Shown here piece by piece: positions 35,201-47,039 of a stretch of 64,000 nt of DNA. The first letter of the stretch is position 1; each line of letters begins with the position of its first letter. Under the pieces are notes generated by a model that was not told where the DNA came from, did not search any database, and was given only the letters and a program-made list of their open reading frames with translations. Made by a program: the position numbers and the translations under genes. The stretch is taken from positions 65,991,220 to 66,055,219 of the forward strand of contig NC_089788.1 of NCBI RefSeq assembly GCF_040412425.1, in the 5' to 3' direction. The stretch is from Macrobrachium rosenbergii (taxonomy: Eukaryota; Arthropoda; Malacostraca; Decapoda; Palaemonidae).

Positions 35201-35560
35201 TCTGTTACATAAAATCATTTTTGCCAATCATACTTATCAAAAATTTCCGTAAATAAATAGACAGACGTTATTCAAAAGTCTTAAGGTAAATAAAACTAAT
35301 TTGAAGGAACTTTCTGTTTCATGGTATACCCGTGACACAACATTTATCCAAAGAGAATAAATATTAGCATAACAAATGCTTTACTTTCATTTGTTATGCT
35401 AATATTTATTCTCTTTGGATGAATGTTGTATCACGGGAATACCATAAAATAGAAAGTTCCTTCAAATTAGTTTTGTTTACCTTTAGACTTTTGAATAACA
35501 TCTGTTTATGGAAATTTTTGATAAGTAAGATTGGCAAAAATGATTTTATGTAATAGAACA
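35201..35560. repeat. 360-bp near-perfect palindrome
   Basis: Two arms of about 170-175 bp (35201-35375 and 35390-35560) are inverted copies with only scattered mismatches, joined by a spacer of about 15 bp around 35383. Matching blocks include CATAAAATCATTTTTGCC, GAAGGAACTTTCT, AAAGAGAATAAATATTAGC and CATAACAAATG. It lies in the SMC6 intron at 35034-37804 and would form a long RNA hairpin when transcribed. It could be a foldback transposon. No coding potential. Confidence 0.85.
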
Positions 35561-37287
35561 AATCTAGGATTAAAATTTTCTTACTGGACCAACTTACATT
35601 TTTTTTACTTTTTGTCTATCACAGGAAGAGGTAAGGTGTGTATTGGAGTAAGCTTAGTATAACTAATTATTTAGGTTGAATTGTGAAGAAAGGTCATTGT
35701 TCTAGATTTCCTAATTAAATTCTCATGGTATTTATGTTAAGCTATGTAGATGGACGTGAGATTAGATTTAAATAAAAATAAAAGCATGTAAAGCATTTTT
35801 TATTTCATAGGTACAAGACATTGCTTTACTACTCCATGTCAGCTTAACACATGACATACTGTCCAATTAAGAATTTACCTAGAATGTCATTTTGTGATTC
35901 AGGCAGTGAAGAGGTGCCTTCAAGTAGGGTGTGCCCCTCTTATTTTGTCATCCACTCTAGTAAGTTTTCAACTTGCTATGAAACAAGGCATATACCCAAA
36001 TAGAGGGGAAGGATGAAGGGCTTGATATAAATACAAAAGTTTTTCAGAAAAAGTTATATTTAAACTGAAATACATTTTCACTATACTTTAATCATAAATT
36101 GTCTTATTTTTGTGTAAATGGCTCGTCTGTCACACCAGTTTGTTGGATCCTGAAAGACAAAAACCTCTCTGTGTGTGCTCACACCACTTGCTAGGCACCT
36201 CCATTGATCATCATTCTTCCATGCCAACTTCAAAAGCAAGGAATGGTAAAGTAAGGAGAGCATGGTGTATTATGATTAATGAGTTATTATGGAGAATGTG
36301 TTGTAATTTGTAAAAACATTGTTTGTTCATTGCAAACCCATTAATAAATAATCTTTCTCACAATTTAGTATATTATATTCTTGATTAACCCGGAAACTTT
36401 CACTGAAGATGTCCCTTTGCATCTTGCAGGATTTTCTTTTTACTTTTCAGTGTCATTGTGATCATTGAATGAGACATTCTGAAATAACGTGATTGCTTTC
36501 ACTTTTCTTCTTCCTTTATAGTCATATCACCACCTTTACATTGAATTTGATGCTTCTTCATTTCTTGCTGTCATTACTAACATAAGTTTGGATGATTTTT
36601 ATGGTGCTTTTGGGCAATGAAGGTAGGTGTATGGGTTGTAGGGATCCCTTATCTCACTCTATAACAGAAAGTTATCACCTACAGACCCCTAGATTTTTTC
36701 TTGAGACCTGCATTGATGCTGTATATGTGGTGTAGGCACTCAGCTCTGTCTGGACAGGCTAGTATCTTGCCAGAGTATTGTAGCATATGTAAGTCTGGGG
36801 AGTGTATACACAGTGATTGGACTTAATCTCTCTCCCATATATCCATTCTGGATCAGCATCTGTGCTAAAGTATAAGCTGGGTTGGGCTAGATACAGGTGC
36901 CTGAACTTTGAGTATCGAATCTTAGGATAGTGTCTAAGATGCATCTCCCTCTGTTCTCCCTTTTAACAAGGAGGAGAAGCATAGATAGAGCTAATTGCTT
37001 GTCCAGCTTTGGGTTTGGCCAAGAGTAGCTGCTTCTGCCTTGAATTCTTTTATAGGGTATTCCATGATTCTCTGATGTTTCTTCCTTATTTGAGAACCAT
37101 CCCTTAATGAAGGGTAATCCAGGCCAGGGCCTACTGATCTGATCAACCTTTTCTTCATAACAGAGGAAGGTTACAGGAGTCATGACATCTCTGATTGCAT
37201 GCACAATTGGAAGCATGATATTTCTATGTGGCATTCAACTCCAGTCAGTTGTCAGAGACTACCTCACACTTACTATTATAAAAGGCC
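35561..37287 (+). other. SMC6 intron sequence with a possible transposon ORF
   Basis: Mostly featureless. On the minus strand at 37234-36887 an open frame of 115 codons (DKQLALSMLLLLVKRENRGR near its end) resembles gag-like sequence of decapod retroelements in general character only. I cannot classify it. Confidence 0.3.
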
Positions 37288-37590
37288 ATGGTTTGTATCC
37301 CCATAGGAACAAATACCCGATTTTTTAGAGTAATTTGTATTTTTCATAGGTATTCAAACCAGAACCTTTTACATACTTGAACCCATGTCAACAGCCCCAC
37401 TTGTCCTTGTGGCCAAAGGAAAAGTGGCTCATGTCTGTAGGTGATTAAGGGGTATTCCCCCTCATTCACCCCCTTTCCCAGTAGTTGACTAACTACCTTG
37501 TTACCAAAAATGACCATCCCAGCTCACACTGAAGGATATGTACTATTTACAAGACTCTGGTTTGTATATCCAGGAAAAATTCAAATTACC
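37288..37590. repeat. Inverted repeat pair, possible DIRS-like terminus
   Basis: GTAATTTGTATTTTTCATAG..TTCAAACCAGA at 37330-37365 is answered in inverse at 37550-37590 (CTGGTTTGTATATCC..AAAAATTCAAATTAC). The arrangement resembles the hairpin ends of the DIRS elements in the window, but the sequence differs. Confidence 0.45.
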
Positions 37591-37804
37591 TTTAAAAATT
37601 TGGTATATTTCTTTGTATAAGACACTTCAGTGCATCAACAGAATCTCAAAGGCTTACTGAACCTGATCAAACAGTATTATGGTTGCTCAGTATTAATATA
37701 AAGAGCAGTAATATTTATACCAAAGCAATCACTCTGGGTACAATTTTTATTTTTTTAATTTTACAGAATTTCAACCTTTGTATGAATAATCTATTTATTT
37801 TCAG

Positions 37805-37940
37805 GGAAGTTGCTAGAGATATTGGAAGATATAAAGAAGAGATAACTGGAATAAAGCAGTCTTGTGCTAACCTAGACTCAGAGTTATCTAAACTTGCAGC
37901 TCAAGAGAAAAAATCAAATGACAAAATCAGAGGGCAGAGG
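37805..37940 (+). CDS. SMC6: SMC6 exon: start of C-terminal coiled coil
   Basis: The exon gives 45 codons, beginning EVARDIGRYKEEITGIKQ and ending NDKIRGQR. It is charged and leucine/isoleucine spaced as expected for the coiled coil returning from the hinge towards the head. The acceptor TTTTCAG ends at 37804, and the donor GTAAGT starts at 37941 in phase 0. Phase agreement with the preceding exon is the main support, since coiled coils carry little specific signature. No later SMC6 exon was recognised up to 64000. Confidence 0.8.
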
Positions 37941-38130
37941 GTAAGTTAAAAAGATCATATCACTTATGAATTCAGGATGTCTGTAATTATGTTAAATGAT
38001 GGTTGAGCTCTTGAACATTTAGTTTCCCAAGGACACTGTATTTTCTGGCATTGAAAACAATATTTTTCTCCTGAATCAAGTCTTGGAAATTTACCATCCT
38101 TCACAGAGGTCAAAGGTTACATTTTACATT

Positions 38131-38456
38131 GGCCAATCTTAACCCTAGAAGAAGGTTATCTTTGCAAGATAGTAGTCAGGCATTTTGGCCAATCTTAACC
38201 CTAGAAGAAGGTTATCTTTGCAAGATAGTAGTCAGGCATTTCGGCCAATCTTAACCCTAGAAGAAGGTTACCTTTGCAAGATAGTAGTCAGGCATTTTGG
38301 CCAATCTTAACCCTAGAAGGTTATCTTTGCAAGATAGTAGTCAGGCATTTTGGCCAATCTTAACCATAGAAGAAGGTTATCATTGCAAGATAGTAATCAG
38401 GCATTTCAGCCAATCATAACCCTAGGAGAAGGTTATTTTTGCAAGATAGTAGTCAA
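38131..38456. repeat. 56-bp minisatellite, six copies
   Basis: The unit begins GGCCAATCTTAACCCTAGAA and ends AGTAGTCAGGCATTTT. Copies start at 38131, 38187, 38243, 38299, 38352 and 38408. The fourth lacks 3 bp (one of two AGA repeats), and the last two are more diverged. It lies 190 bp downstream of the last visible SMC6 exon. Confidence 0.95.
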
Positions 38457-40247
38457 AATGCCTGTATGTGATCTGTGTATGAAGTTTATAAATTACTCAC
38501 AGTTAAAATAGTATGAAAAACAAAAGATATACATACTCATAAAAATTCATTCGTATACTGGCCAGTTATTACCTGACAAAAGTAATATTTCATTATGTTA
38601 ACCCTTAATAGACGGGCATCATCATGTGAGTATCTATAACAGGTTTTGAGTGATGGACAGGCTAACTCATATGAGTATTAATATTACGCGCCATACGATT
38701 TGGATGAATTTAGCGCGAAAGATGTTTATAGCACTTCAATGGTCCATAAATGACTTATGGCAGCTTTAGTAGCTCAGCAGAGGACAGAGGGGGATCAATA
38801 TACTTGAGACTTGATGATGGAATGTATTGCCCGTCTCTATTCCATGATTTTTTTTTATTATATTTGCTCATAAATATACCCAGAAATTGCTGTTGGTTTT
38901 AGTTCATATCTTTTATGATAGTATGTCAGCTATAATAGTAATTTTACAAAGAAAAGTGCAAAGAAATATTAGAAAAAAACAAATTCCTCACAAAAAGTTA
39001 CTGCATCTCCCCATCTCAGTAAATCTTGTGAATATTTTACAACAAATATACTCAGAATTTGTTACTGATTTTAGTTCCTATATGTCAATTATAATTTTAC
39101 AAAATAAAATAAAATAAATTATTAGAAAAAACATGTAAACCTGGTAAAATTAGCATATTTTAATGAGTGTCTTGTAAAAGAGGCCCTACACAGGGTTGTG
39201 AATAGTCACTTTCAACTTCTTGTGGAAGGTAGGGAAAAATTTTTATAATTTTTTTCATACCTTGTGCATTTCCATATCTTCCTCTTTCCATTGATTTGTT
39301 TTTTTCTTAAATTGGCTAACCTTAAAGTTTGCCCAGTCTGGGGGTGTGCTTGATATATATTCAGCCCATCCCTTAAGGGTTAAAAGGGTGTACTGGTAAA
39401 TCTTACTAGAGTAAGACTGTCCTAATCAAAATGGAAATTTTGTAATACATTGCTTTTTTATGATAATTTTTTATACATGGTAACCATTTGCAAAATATTT
39501 TTAGGTTTAGAAGATTAAATTGTTTTTTCTTATTTGTAAAATATGTATTGTGTTGATTTTAATCTTTATTCCATTTTATGTTTTATTTGGGATGTCATGT
39601 TCATGCTGTGTTTTAACCAGGTGTAACTTTGCGTTGAAATGTTATTTCGTATGTTGAATAAGTACTCTCACGATTATCCAGTTCTTACTCATCCAACACT
39701 CGACATTGTGTGACACACCCGGACTGTGTACCAAGGTCCAAAGATATGTAATACTGTATATATAAATTTCAAAATATTTAAAAAAACCACTCTCCAATGG
39801 TTGGCAGTGATGCATGGCTTAAGAAAATTTTGATAATACTGCTTACACTCATGAAGAGACTGAGAAAGGGTTTAGGGGTAGGGAAGGTTGAAGAAGTTTC
39901 CAAGGTTGGGGGTGCAGTTGGATGCATGGGTGCCATGGGAGAGGAAAGGCAGTAAGACTACATAGAGGAACACACTCAGAGAAAGGGTTGTTTTGGAAGG
40001 TGGGTGGAGTAGGTGAGCACTTTCCTTGGCTAGGAGGGGATGGGACTCCAGTGTGGGATGGGTGGAAAGGGTAGGAAAGCATGTGACTTCACTAGAGCGT
40101 TTTTAGTTTTGTTTTTACATTTATGCTTTTATACATTTAATTCAAGGATATGTATAGTACTGTGCTGTAACTTGTAATGAAATACACCAACCACAAAGCA
40201 AAAAGATAGAAGAGATACAGTATATATATTTATATATATTTGTAATT
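38457..40247. other. No gene recognised
   Basis: AT-rich sequence, probably SMC6 intron. A purine-rich, GC-richer stretch at 39850-40085 is the only compositional change. Confidence 0.4.
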
Positions 40248-40607
40248 ACAGTGCTTCCCCACTTTTTAGCAGGAATAGGTTCCAGAACCCACTGCAAAAA
40301 TGCAAGATCCACAGAGATGTAAAATCCCCTGTAAAAATTATATAAATGCTTATAACTGCCAAATACCATGTACCCTTAAACTAAAACACTTATAACTGCC
40401 TATTTTAAAAGTTCACTGCCAAATTGAATAGTTTAAACAAAAATATACCTTAAATTATCATACTAAAACAATATAATATTTACAAACAAAAATACACCCC
40501 AAAACACCCACAGTAATTTTAGATTACCCTCATCCAGCTGTTACTCTTAAGTATATACACCCCTAAAATGCTTATAACAGTGATTTACTAATTATCAGAT
40601 ATCAGTA
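40248..40607 (+). mobile_element. Tigger-like terminus fragment, second copy
   Basis: This starts CAGTGCTTCCCCACTTTTTA and continues with repeated TGCTTATAACTGCC-type words and TACCTTAAATTATCAT, like the fragment at 16752-16935. No transposase is present and no opposite terminus was found. It stops at the TTAA of the next element. Confidence 0.45.
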
Positions 40608-42430
40608 TTAACCCTCTTGCGCTTACAGGGGTTCCCATAGTGCTTCCCGGTACACGACTCATGCCTTGGAGGGAAAAGTGTGGCTCGTGCGGAAAAGTTG
40701 CTTTGTAAAAATCGATACGTCCAAACTATAACTGACATAGGCTTCTGGTTTGTTTATGATGTCAGCAAATGATTGAATTTTTTCCTAAAGCAATCAGAAA
40801 ATCTGTGCAAGGCTTAGAAATAATTAAAAAAAGACGTGATGAACGTGAAATTTTTAAGGAAAATCGTAGATATTATTTGAAATCATGAAAAATATAATAA
40901 TTAGGTTTGATGAGTTTATTTTATACTTAAATTGTGTGGAAATGGTTGAACTTTCACGTGGAAGCAATCATTTTGCTATAAATGTGTTTGCTAATTGGCT
41001 GTTACCGATTAAAAAATGCAAATTTTTTACGGAGTGCAATTACCAGATTTTCCAACCTAATTATGTTGATGTTTCGTATCGTATCTAAGTAAGAAATAAA
41101 GATAGAAAAAAAATGAAGGTGGCATTAGAAAGCTAAATAAATAGCATATAAAATGCACAAAATAAAGATAATTGTCGTTAGATTACGGACAATCCTTTTT
41201 CTTTTTCTAAGAAAAAATACAGAAACGATTATTATATATAAACGTTGATATTTTTAAATTTTGCTGTTCACCATGATAAAGTACAGAGAGTGGCCGTTCG
41301 AATGATATATAATACATGCACATTGAAGTTATTTACGGATGCACAAACGCATAGAAAAAATTATCTACGCATGCATAAATTCCGGCCGAACTACGGCGTT
41401 CAACGTGTATATACAGTATATATACGCTAACATTTTTCATAATTACTCGGTAATAAATAATGCTAGAAAAAAATTAAAACTGCGAAGGGAAGCTGAGTAA
41501 GTTTCCTATATATATATTACCTAAAAGCAATAGGTGTTACTAGTAAATAATCAAGCAATTGAAGCTCAAAGATGTAAATTTTGTTTTTCTCACATAAAAT
41601 CAATTGTTCGCTAAGATTTTTACATAGAAACGTTGATAATTTTACAATTTGCCGTTCAGCAGGATAAAGTACGAAGAATGGCCGTTCGAATGATATATAA
41701 TACATGCACATTGAAGTTATTTACAGATGCACAAACAGGTGTACAAAAAATTATTCACGCACTCGTAAACCCTAGGCCGAACTGCGCAGCTCAACTGGGT
41801 TCTTGAGTGCTCATATTTACGCTTACATTTTCCGTAATTGCTCGGTAATGAATAACACTAAGAAAAAAGTGAAAATTGCAATGGAAAGCTGAATAATTTT
41901 TCTATAAATAGCCATTGTAAAAGCAATAAGTGTTCCCAGAAAAAATTGAGCAATTGAAGCTGAAAGACAGAAATGTTGTTGAAAGACAGAAATGTATGTA
42001 AAAAAAGTAAATTCTTCACTATTTATCGTATCGAAAAACACTTGAAATGTTATTCAAAATACTCAACAATCACTTGCAAACACTTTTATAACAATAGCAA
42101 AAGCGAAAGCACTTCACAAATGCAGATAAATGACGATAAAGCAAAAAACCTGAGAGTGCTAAAAAGACATGCTGTAACTCAGTCAAAATAGGATGTGCAG
42201 TGCTTGAGTTGGGGGAGGACTGCGGCGCATGCGCGATACCTATCGGTTACCTATTTACATTTTCTTGTAGGTCCAAGATCTGCCCTCGCAATGGCGCAGT
42301 CCTCGTTTTCTTCGGATGACTTTTTTTTTTTTTTCTTTTTGTGAATTTCCCCCCAAAATAACTCATGTGATACTTACGGCAAAAAATTTATTGACACGGT
42401 TTCGTGTCATCGGATCACCAGAGGGTTAAT
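40608..42430. mobile_element. TTAA-flanked element, possibly piggyBac-type and non-autonomous
   Basis: TTAA stands at both ends (40608-40611 and 42427-42430), with CCCTCT just inside the left end and AGAGGG just inside the right, as in piggyBac-family insertions. It contains no transposase. Inside are imperfect direct copies of a unit (about 41210-41440, 41470-41830 and 41840-41990) sharing GGCCGTTCGAATGATATATAATACATGC-like and AATTGAAGCT runs. The short terminal match means the class is tentative. Confidence 0.4.
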
Positions 42431-42660
42431 GTAAATATAGCAAATATGTGTAAAGTGTTTAATACAAATTAAATCTTTAATACAAATTAAAGAAATCGGT
42501 CTTACAGAATGTTTGACCACTAATCAAGTTACCCCTCTACAAGTAAGGATAGCCATTTTCTCTCACAGTATTGAAATTGTTCTGTTTTCTTTTTACATTG
42601 GTAAAAACAATCACTGTCTCTGGTGTGTTAAATATTTTTAATGTGCATATGTATTTTTGT

Positions 42661-42661
<1 letters not shown>

Positions 42662-42744
<83 letters not shown>
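42662..42744. repeat. (CT)n microsatellite
   Basis: About 41 uninterrupted CT dinucleotides, followed by AGTACTGTG. The arginine-glutamate repeat frame on the other strand is an artefact of this tract. Confidence 0.98.
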
Positions 42745-42747
<3 letters not shown>

Positions 42748-43189
42748 ACTGTGTATATCATAAACTTCTTTTAGTTTCATAAAATTACAAAACTTTAAAG
42801 AAATTTACGACACCTTCGAACGAGTGCTTGCATACATAAGTATGTGTAACAATTTTTTTTTGCTTTGCTTGATTTACTGTACCATTTTTATTACATGTTT
42901 AGTTTATTCTAAGTATGACTAGCACGCATAACAGTAAACAAGAGGATATTTCATCTCTAATCACCGTAAGAATATTTAAATTCCTTATTTTATATGTAGC
43001 TAAGACAGTCCCAACAGGCTGTATAGTACCAAGTTTTCCGACGGAATGGAATTGTGTGTGCATATGCACGTAACCTACGGACTTGATTGCATTTATAATT
43101 TGGTCTATAAAATAAAAAATGAGAAAATACAGTATAAATATAAACAAGAATATTATAGCATGAAATATAAACTTTTTTACATATATTTC

Positions 43190-43640
43190 TGTCTTTCAAA
43201 AACATTTCCGTCGTTCAGCTTCAATTGCTCAATTTTTTCTGGGAACACTAATTGCTTTTACGTGGGCTATTTATAGAAAATTTTTTCAGCTTTCCATTGC
43301 AGTTTTCACTTTTTCTTAGCATTGTTCATTACTGAGTAATTACGAAAAATGTAAGCGTAAATATGAGCACTCGAGAACCCAGTCAGCCTAGGGTTTACGA
43401 GTGCGTGAATAATTTTTTGTATGCCTGTTTGTGCATCTGTAAATAATTCAATGTGCATGCATTAAATATCATTCGAACAGCCATTCTTTGTACTTTATTG
43501 TGCTGAACGGCAAAATGTAAAAATATCAACGTTTCTAATAAAAATCTTTAGCTAACACATGACTTTACGTGAAAAAAACAAAACTTACGTCTTTGAGCTT
43601 CAATTGCTCAATTATTTAGTGGGAACACCTATTGATTTTA
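43190..43640 (-). repeat. Inverted copy of the 41.5-42.0 kb repeat unit
   Basis: Reverse complement of the unit at about 41500-41990. AATTGCTCAATTTTTTCTGG, TTTCCATTGCAGTTTTCACT and CGAACAGCCATTCTTTGTAC are the clearest blocks. Further copies in this orientation flank the element at 62113 (62025-62112 and 63664-64000). Confidence 0.75.
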
Positions 43641-43642
43641 GG

Positions 43643-43726
<84 letters not shown>
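43641..43726. repeat. (TA)n microsatellite
   Basis: About 43 TA dinucleotides directly abutting the left edge of the tRNA-like array. Confidence 0.98.
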
Positions 43727-43728
<2 letters not shown>

Positions 43729-45389
43729 TTCTGACTCACGTCGGGATCGAACCCAGGTCTCTCAGGTGGAAAGCAAGGCGTTACCCACTGGGCCATACAA
43801 GTCTAAAAGAAGTCGGAACCTGAGAGCAACTGCACTCAAGGAATTACCTGGGCAAGCTAACTGCTTGCATACCAGCGAAGTTTTCCCAACTTCCCGACTC
43901 AGCAATGACCCAATGGACAACATTTCATTCGAATTATCCCTTCTGAGTGAATAAGATAGAAATCATCAACACACAATCACGTGTGGAACAGAAATAAATT
44001 TCTGACTCACGTCGGGATCGAACCCAGGTCTCTCAGGTGGAAAGCAAGGCGTTACCCACTGGGCCATACAAGTCTAAAAGAAGTCGAACCTGAGAGCAAC
44101 TGCACCCAGGAATTACCTGGGCAAGCTAACTGCTTGCATACCAGCGAGTTTTCCCAACTTCCCGACTCAGCAATGACCCAATGGACAACATTTCATTCGA
44201 ATTATCCCTTCTGAGTGAATAAGATAGAAATCATCAACACACAATCACGTGTGGAACAGAAATAAATTTCTGACTCACGTCGGGATCGAACCCAGGTCTC
44301 TCAGGTGGAAAGCAAGGGCGTTACCACTGGGCCATACAAGTCTAAAAGAAGTCGGAACCTGAGAGCAACTGCACCCAAGAATTACCTGGGCAAGCTAACT
44401 GCTTGCATACCAGCGAAGTTTTCCCCAACTTCCCGACTCAGCAATGACCCAATGGACAACATTTCATTAATTATCCCTTCTGAGTGAATAAGATAGAAAT
44501 CATCAACACACAATCACGTGTGGAACAGAAATAAATTTCTGACTCACGTCGATCGAACCCAGGTCTCTCAGGTGGAAAGCAAGGCGTTACCCACTGGGCC
44601 ATACAAGTCTAAAAGAAATGGAACCTGAGAGCAACTGCACCCAAGAATTACCTGGGCAAGCTAACTGCTTGCATACCAGCCAGTTTTCCCAACTTCCCGA
44701 CTCAGCAATGACCCAATGGACAACATTTCATTCGAATTATCCTTCTGAGTGAATAAGATAGAAATCATCAACACACAATCACGTGTGGAACAGAAATAAA
44801 TTTCTGACTCACGTCGAAATCGAACCCAGGTCTCTCAGGTGGAAAGCAAGGGCGATACCCACTGGGCCATACAAGTCTAAAAGAAGTCGAACCTGAGAGC
44901 AACTGCACCCAAGGAATTACCTGGGCAAGCTAACTGCTTGCATACCAGCTAAGTTTTCCCCAACTTCCCGACTCAGCAATGACCCAATGGACAACATTTC
45001 ATTCGAATTATCCCTTCTGAGTGAATAAGATAGAAATCATCAACACACAATCACGTGTGGAACAGAAATAAATTTCTGACTCACGTCGGGATCGAACCCA
45101 GGTCTCTCAGGTGGAAAGCAAGGCGTTACCACTGGGCCATACAAGTCTAAAGAAGTCGAACCTGAGAGCAACTGCACCCAGGAATTACCTTCCAAGCTAA
45201 CTGCTTGCATACCAGCGAATTTTTCCCCAACTTCCCGACTCAGCAATGACCCAATGGACAACATTTCATTCGAATTATCCCTTCTGAGTGAATAAGATAG
45301 AAATCATCAACACACAATCACATGTGGAACAGAAATAAATTTCTGACTCACGTAAATCGAACCCAGGTCTCTCAGGTGGAAAGCAAGGT
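43727..45389 (-). repeat. Tandem array of about 270-bp tRNA-like units, minus orientation
   Basis: Six complete units plus a partial one start at 43727, 43999, 44267, 44536, 44801, 45073 and 45340 (265-272 bp apart). On the minus strand each holds a tRNA-like stretch: A box TGGCCCAGTGG, B box GGTTCGATCCC, and a seven-base acceptor-like pairing GACTTGT with GTGAGTC (three G-U pairs). Anticodon loop TTTCCAC gives no certain identity (glutamate- or glycine-like). The rest of the unit is AT-richer. Copies are more than 90 percent alike by eye. The structure is that of a tRNA-derived SINE expanded as a satellite. Confidence 0.85.
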
Positions 45390-46010
45390 TCCAACTTTTA
45401 GACTTGTATGGCCCAGTGGGTAACGCCCCCTGCTTTCCACCTGAGAGACCTGGGGTTCGATCCCGACGTGAGTCAGAAATTTATTTCTGTTCCACACGTG
45501 ATTGTGTGTTGATGATTCTATCTTATTCACTCAGAAGGGATAATTCAATGAAATGTTGTCCATTGGGTCATTGCTGAGTCGGGAAGTTGGGGAAAAATCA
45601 AAATATGCAAGCAGTTAGCTTGCCCAGGTAATTCCTTTGCAGTTGCTCTCAGGTTCCGACTTTTTAGACTTGTATGGCCCAGTGGGTAACGCCTTGCTTT
45701 CCACCTGAGAGACCTGGGTTCGATCCCACGTGAGTCAGAAATTTATTTCTGTTCCACACGTGATTGTGTGTTGATGATTTCTATCTTATTCACTCAGAAG
45801 GGATAATTCGAATGAAATGTTGTCCATTGGGTCATTATAAGTCGGGAAGTTGGGGAAAACTTCGGTATGCAAGCAGTTAGCTTGCCCAGGTAATTCCTTG
45901 GGTGCAGTTGCTCTCAGGTTCCGACTTCTTTAGACTTGTATGGCCCAGTGGGTAACGCCCTTTGCTTTCACCTGAGAGACCTGGTTCATCCCCACGTGAG
46001 TCAGAAATAT
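45390..46010 (+). repeat. tRNA-like units in the opposite orientation
   Basis: At 45389/45390 the array turns: the minus unit breaks after its AAAGCAAGG and plus-orientation units start with TTCCAACTTTTAGACTTG. Three plus units carry the tRNA-like core at about 45401, 45668 and 45933. The last is cut off at 46010 by A/T-only sequence. Confidence 0.85.
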
Positions 46011-46900
46011 AAATAAACAAAATACGATAAATATAAATAAATAAAAATATATATAACAGATAAATAATATACATAAATAAATATAATTAAATAAAAATAA
46101 ATAAATAAAAAATTCATAAAACAAGCAAAATAAATTACTAAAAAATAAAAAAATATATATATATAAATAATAATAAATAATAAAATAAAAATAAAATAAA
46201 TAAAAATATATCAAAATATAAAAAATAATATATATATATAAAATAAAATAAACATATATATATAAAACTAAATATATATTAAAAATAACAGATATAAATA
46301 AATATAGTATATATATAAATATATAAAATAATAAATATATAAATTAAAATAAATATTAAATATAAATATATGATAAATATATATAAATATATATATAATA
46401 AATAAAATAAAATAAATATATATATAAATAAAATAATTATATATATATATATATATTTTGTATTATATTTATATATATATATTAGTATATTATATTATAT
46501 ATATATATATAAATATATATATATAAATATATATATATATAGTATTTTATATATATAACTGTATATATATATTTATATATATATATATATATACTGTATT
46601 ATTTCTTATATATATTTTCATATATATAGATACTATAAAAATAATATAATATATATTTCCTATACATATATATATTTTGTATCATATATAAATTTTATAT
46701 ATAATATTTATATATAAAATATATATATATACCAGCCTATATAAACTATATATATCACTGTTCCATATATATATATATATAGATTATATATATATAGGGC
46801 AGTTGTGAGTTATATATATTATATCCATATATATATATATACCTGGATATATTAGGTTTTTAGAGACATATTTAAGATAATTATATATCTATATATATAT
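46011..46900. repeat. A/T-only low-complexity sequence
   Basis: Nearly 900 bp almost wholly of TA, ATAA and AAAT words, between two parts of the tRNA-like array. No function is seen. Confidence 0.9.
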
Positions 46901-47039
46901 ATACAGATACCAATAGATATATATGGGGTGCAGCCAATATTTTTAAGCCAAGTATGTAGGCAGTGGTGAACAACCCTTTTAATTACTGGGGGACAGTTGT
47001 TCTCTCCTCCACATATTTTAACTGTGCATCTATACTGGA

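Larger units (their letters stand above)
3430..37940 (+). other. SMC6: SMC6 gene, internal part (five exons, hinge region)
   Basis: The gene encodes the SMC6 ATPase of the nuclear SMC5/6 complex, which works in DNA repair, replication-fork stability and restriction of extrachromosomal DNA. Five exons on the plus strand join with consistent phases (donors GTAAGT or close, acceptors TTTCAG, GCAG or CACAG) and give about 260 residues with the SMC6-type hinge. Introns are about 11.9 kb, 0.9 kb, 18.2 kb and 2.8 kb. The Walker A head and most of the N-terminal coiled coil must lie before the window. The rest of the C-terminal coiled coil and the signature/Walker B head were not found after 37940. 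The exons are intact and clean while all surrounding coding remnants are decayed transposons, so the gene is probably functional. Identification is by remembered family similarity, not a search. Confidence 0.88.

Noticed and set aside
38131..38456. CRISPR-like array
   Set aside because: The whole 56-bp unit is repeated with no unique spacers, in a eukaryotic intron. It is a minisatellite.
42537..42761. Arginine-glutamate repeat open frame
   Set aside because: Produced by the (CT)n microsatellite.
43766..45264. Open frames with repeated peptide sequence in the tandem array
   Set aside because: They recur because the 270-bp unit recurs; frames shift between units and overlap the tRNA-like core.
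43727..46010. Functional tRNA gene cluster
   Set aside because: Position 8, the anticodon stem and the T stem do not fold properly, and three G-U pairs are needed in the acceptor. These are tRNA-like repeats.
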